Assembly: GCA_031254685.1 (NCBI GenBank)
Contig: JAIRTZ010000142.1
Coordinates: 1-15,264 of the forward strand
Length of the DNA: 15,264 bases
Reading direction: 5' to 3'
Source: Methanomassiliicoccaceae archaeon
GTDB lineage: Archaea > Thermoplasmatota > Thermoplasmata > Methanomassiliicoccales > Methanomethylophilaceae
Of this stretch, positions 13,552 to 15,264 are shown in pieces; position 1 is the stretch's first letter, and the number at the start of each line of letters is the position of its first letter. Below the pieces are notes generated by a model that was given only the letters and a program-made list of their open reading frames with translations, was not told the origin of the DNA and did not search any database. The position numbers and the translations under genes were made by a program.

Positions 13552-13957
13552 AGGGTCGTACCTTCTGTTCATCACGTTCTCGCGGACGGTGACGGCGGAC
13601 GTCGGGGCGCTCGGCACGCTCACCGCGGAAGAAGGCGAATACTGTTACGCGGGCAGCGCGATGAACGGCCTCGATCAACGGATCGGAAGGCATCTCTCCA
13701 AAGAGAAAAGAATGCGTTGGCATATTGACTTTTTTACGGTGCTCGCGGACAGCGCCGAAGCGTTCGTATCTTTCGAACGGGACGAATGCGAACTTGCGGA
13801 CATGGCGGAAAGGAGCGGATGCATACCGGCGTTCCGGCGTTTCGGCGCGTCGGACTGCAGGTGCCCGACGCATCTTTTCCGCGTCACCGGAAGAGCAAAA
13901 AAAGAACTGCTGGAAATGTCGGGCGCGACGCCGTTCCTGACGGAAGGCGGGACTTAA
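13523..13957 (+). CDS. DUF123 (GIY-YIG-like) protein
   Basis: A 144-residue protein matching archaeal DUF123, a GIY-YIG nuclease-related fold sometimes found fused to endonuclease III. Visible motifs are GSYLLFITF, GEYCYAGSAMNGLDQRIGRHL (residues 38-58), KRMRWHIDFF (62-71) and FGASDCRCPTHLF. In GIY-YIG enzymes the tyrosines and an arginine of these blocks are catalytic; Tyr40/Tyr42, Arg53 and His57 are candidate equivalents, and nuclease activity is unproven. The start is set by GGAGGT at 13512-13517; the gene overlaps mmp7 by 29 bp, so it belongs to the operon though its function looks unrelated to MCR. Transcription probably ends in the following 100 bp, where no convincing terminator hairpin is visible. 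Confidence 0.82.
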   Translation: MPTAPERVRKGSYLLFITFSRTVTADVGALGTLTAEEGEYCYAGSAMNGLDQRIGRHLSKEKRMRWHIDFFTVLADSAEAFVSFERDECELADMAERSGCIPAFRRFGASDCRCPTHLFRVTGRAKKELLEMSGATPFLTEGGT

Positions 13958-13987
13958 CAAAGCTTCGCGCACGCGCCAGTATCAAAA

Positions 13988-13998
13988 GCATTAATAAT
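13988..13998 (+). promoter_or_regulatory. Likely TATA element for the GlcD-like gene
   Basis: GCATTAATAAT preceded by AAAA is a fair archaeal TATA/BRE-like match, about 60 bases before the ATG at 14059. It implies a leader of roughly 40-45 bases containing GGAGG (14045-14049). The leader also holds a short inverted repeat, ACGTT-GAA-AACGT (14018-14030), near the expected transcription start. The 101-bp gap and own promoter separate this gene from the mmp operon. Confidence 0.5.
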
Positions 13999-14058
13999 GG
14001 TGAACATGATTGCGGGAACGTTGAAAACGTCACGCTTTTAGAGTGGAGGCACAATAAA

Positions 14059-15264
14059 ATGTCAAAATCGGAAAACCTGTCACGCGAAGTAACTCCTGAA
14101 ATGATCAAGAGATTGGAAGAAGCGATCGGAAAAGATAATGTGAACACAAGCGACATGGAAAGGATGCTCTACAGCCACGACCTTGCGCCGCTTCCCAAGG
14201 AGGCGGGCATCGCATTCAACAACATCCCGGATGTTGTCGTAAGGCCGTCAAGTGTCGAGGACGTTGCGAAGATCGTCAGGATCGCGCTCAAGTCCGGCGT
14301 CCCGATAACGCCGAGAGGCGCATCGACATGGGGCCTCGGCGGCTGCCAGCCCGCGGCCGCAGGCATAGTCGTTGATTTTTCATCCAAACTGAACCAGGTC
14401 TTCGAGATCGACGAGAAGAACATGTGCGTGAAGGTCGGCGCCGGATGCACCTGGAAGAAAGTGTCGGAAGCGTGCGCGAAGAAAGGCCTTCTCGTGGGAT
14501 CGCACCCGTCAAGCTTCCCGTCGGCGACCGTCGGCGGCTGGGTGTCCACGGGCGGCGTCGGTCCCGGAGGATACAAATACGGGGCGGCCAGGGACAGTGT
14601 GCTCAATCTTGAAGTTGTGACATCGGACGGCATGGTGATGAACACCGGTTATGACAAGATAGCGAACAACATGTCCGGATACAACCTGAACCAATTGTTC
14701 GCCGGCGCGGAAGGCACGCTCGGACTTATCGCGACCGTAACGTTAAGACTGCACCCGATGGGGATCATAAAACCGCTGGCGTACGATTTCGCCAACCTGA
14801 AGGACATGGCGGGACCGATCACCGAGATAACGAAACATCCGAGCCTGAAGCCTCTGCACATCGCATGGTCCGATTACATGCACTTTGAGCACCAGAGGAA
14901 GGCGGGGCTGCACGCGCCCGATGTGAAGAACTTATTCCTGGTGACGTTACAGGGCGACCCCGAGTTCGTGGCGCTCGAAGAGAAGGTCCTCGATGCGATC
15001 ATCGAGAAGTTCGGCGGCAAGAAGGTGGATAACGAGATAGCGGCGCACGAGTGGGATGAGCGGTGCTACGAGTTCAGGTGCCGGAAGGTCGGCACCGGTT
15101 CGGTCCCCGCAGAGGTCGTCGTAAGGAACGAGCATTGGGGTTCCTTCGTTGACGAATGTTACGAAGGGTTCAAGAAGATGAAGATGGCCGGCGGCGGGAT
15201 CATCGGAATGATCGCAGACCGCAGTACGGCGATGTTCATGCCGTACTACTTCATGGACACGGAG
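14059..15264 (+). CDS. GlcD-like FAD-binding oxidase/dehydrogenase, N-terminal part
   Basis: The first 402 residues of a flavoprotein of the glycolate oxidase GlcD / D-lactate dehydrogenase family, cut by the window end. The PCMH-type FAD-binding domain spans about residues 55-235: VVRPSSVEDVAKIVRIALKSG, PITPRGASTWGLGG, GAGCTWKKVSEACAKKGLL, SATVGGWVSTGGVGPGGYKYG from residue 155, and LFAGAEGTLGLIATVTLRLHP. The rest is the start of the substrate-binding cap. Substrate is not readable; such proteins oxidise 2-hydroxy acids and often pass electrons to an iron-sulfur partner, in methanogens possibly HdrD-like. The ATG at 14059 follows GGAGG at 14045-14049 by nine bases. No partner gene is visible within the window. 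Confidence 0.88.
   Translation, partial: MSKSENLSREVTPEMIKRLEEAIGKDNVNTSDMERMLYSHDLAPLPKEAGIAFNNIPDVVVRPSSVEDVAKIVRIALKSGVPITPRGASTWGLGGCQPAAAGIVVDFSSKLNQVFEIDEKNMCVKVGAGCTWKKVSEACAKKGLLVGSHPSSFPSATVGGWVSTGGVGPGGYKYGAARDSVLNLEVVTSDGMVMNTGYDKIANNMSGYNLNQLFAGAEGTLGLIATVTLRLHPMGIIKPLAYDFANLKDMAGPITEITKHPSLKPLHIAWSDYMHFEHQRKAGLHAPDVKNLFLVTLQGDPEFVALEEKVLDAIIEKFGGKKVDNEIAAHEWDERCYEFRCRKVGTGSVPAEVVVRNEHWGSFVDECYEGFKKMKMAGGGIIGMIADRSTAMFMPYYFMDTE

Noticed and set aside
14018..14030. Inverted repeat ACGTT-GAA-AACGT in the GlcD-like leader
   Set aside because: Five-base arms arise easily by chance; mentioned with the promoter but not called as an operator.
13958..14058. Possible terminator in the gap after the DUF123 gene
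   Set aside because: Only a 4-bp CGCG-CA-CGCG self-complementary stretch (about 13969-13978) is present, too short to call.
1..15264. Search for tRNA, rRNA, CRISPR array, insertion sequence or prophage
   Set aside because: No repeat array, transposase or integrase-like sequence, or tRNA-like arm pattern was seen; the window is almost wholly coding with short gaps.

Overview
The window comes from a methanogenic archaeon. It carries the 3' part of the methyl-coenzyme M reductase (MCR) operon, mcrB(partial)-mcrD-mcrG-mcrA, and nearly 7 kb downstream a second operon holding the MCR activation ATPase (component A2, atwA), mcrC and six methanogenesis marker proteins. The structural operon reads mcrB-D-G-A with mcrC absent and placed beside atwA instead. 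Together with the moderately GC-rich DNA and AGG/AGA-rich arginine codons, this suggests the order Methanomassiliicoccales (Methanomethylophilaceae-like). That placement is inference, not proof.

Layout. (1) 1-3597, plus strand: end of mcrB, mcrD, mcrG, mcrA and a small DUF2098-type gene, packed with overlaps or gaps of a few bases and closed by a perfect 11-bp hairpin with a GCAA tetraloop. (2) 3681-4232, plus strand: a double PRC-barrel protein, meeting tail to tail (stop codons overlapping) an unrecognised 180-residue minus-strand gene (4229-4771). (3) 4841-6116, minus strand: a two-gene unit of a winged-helix/DUF2111 putative regulator and a cysteine-rich DUF6951-type protein, followed by a hairpin terminator. 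(4) About 120 bp of divergent promoter DNA with two palindromes built from the same CGTTA half-site. (5) 6237-13957, plus strand: atwA-mcrC-mmp3-mmp6-mmp5-mmp15-mmp17-mmp7-DUF123 (GIY-YIG-like), nearly all joined by ATGA/GTGA/TGATG overlaps. (6) 14059 to the end: a separately promoted GlcD-like FAD oxidase, cut by the window edge.

How the genes work together. McrABG (with McrD as an assembly or cofactor-delivery accessory) catalyses the last step of methanogenesis on Ni-cofactor F430, which must be reduced to Ni(I). The atwA-mmp operon encodes the ATP-dependent machinery for this: A2, McrC, Mmp3, Mmp7 and Mmp17 are known as parts of an MCR activation complex, while Mmp5, Mmp6 and Mmp15 have less defined roles. 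Mmp15 retains both cysteines that hold the [4Fe-4S] cluster in 2-hydroxyacyl-CoA dehydratase activases, which suggests a second ATP-driven low-potential electron source in the same operon. McrC and Mmp7 share a clear motif set and look like paralogues. The divergently transcribed winged-helix protein is the obvious candidate regulator. There is no gene-free stretch longer than about 120 bases, and no rRNA, tRNA, CRISPR array or mobile element was seen.
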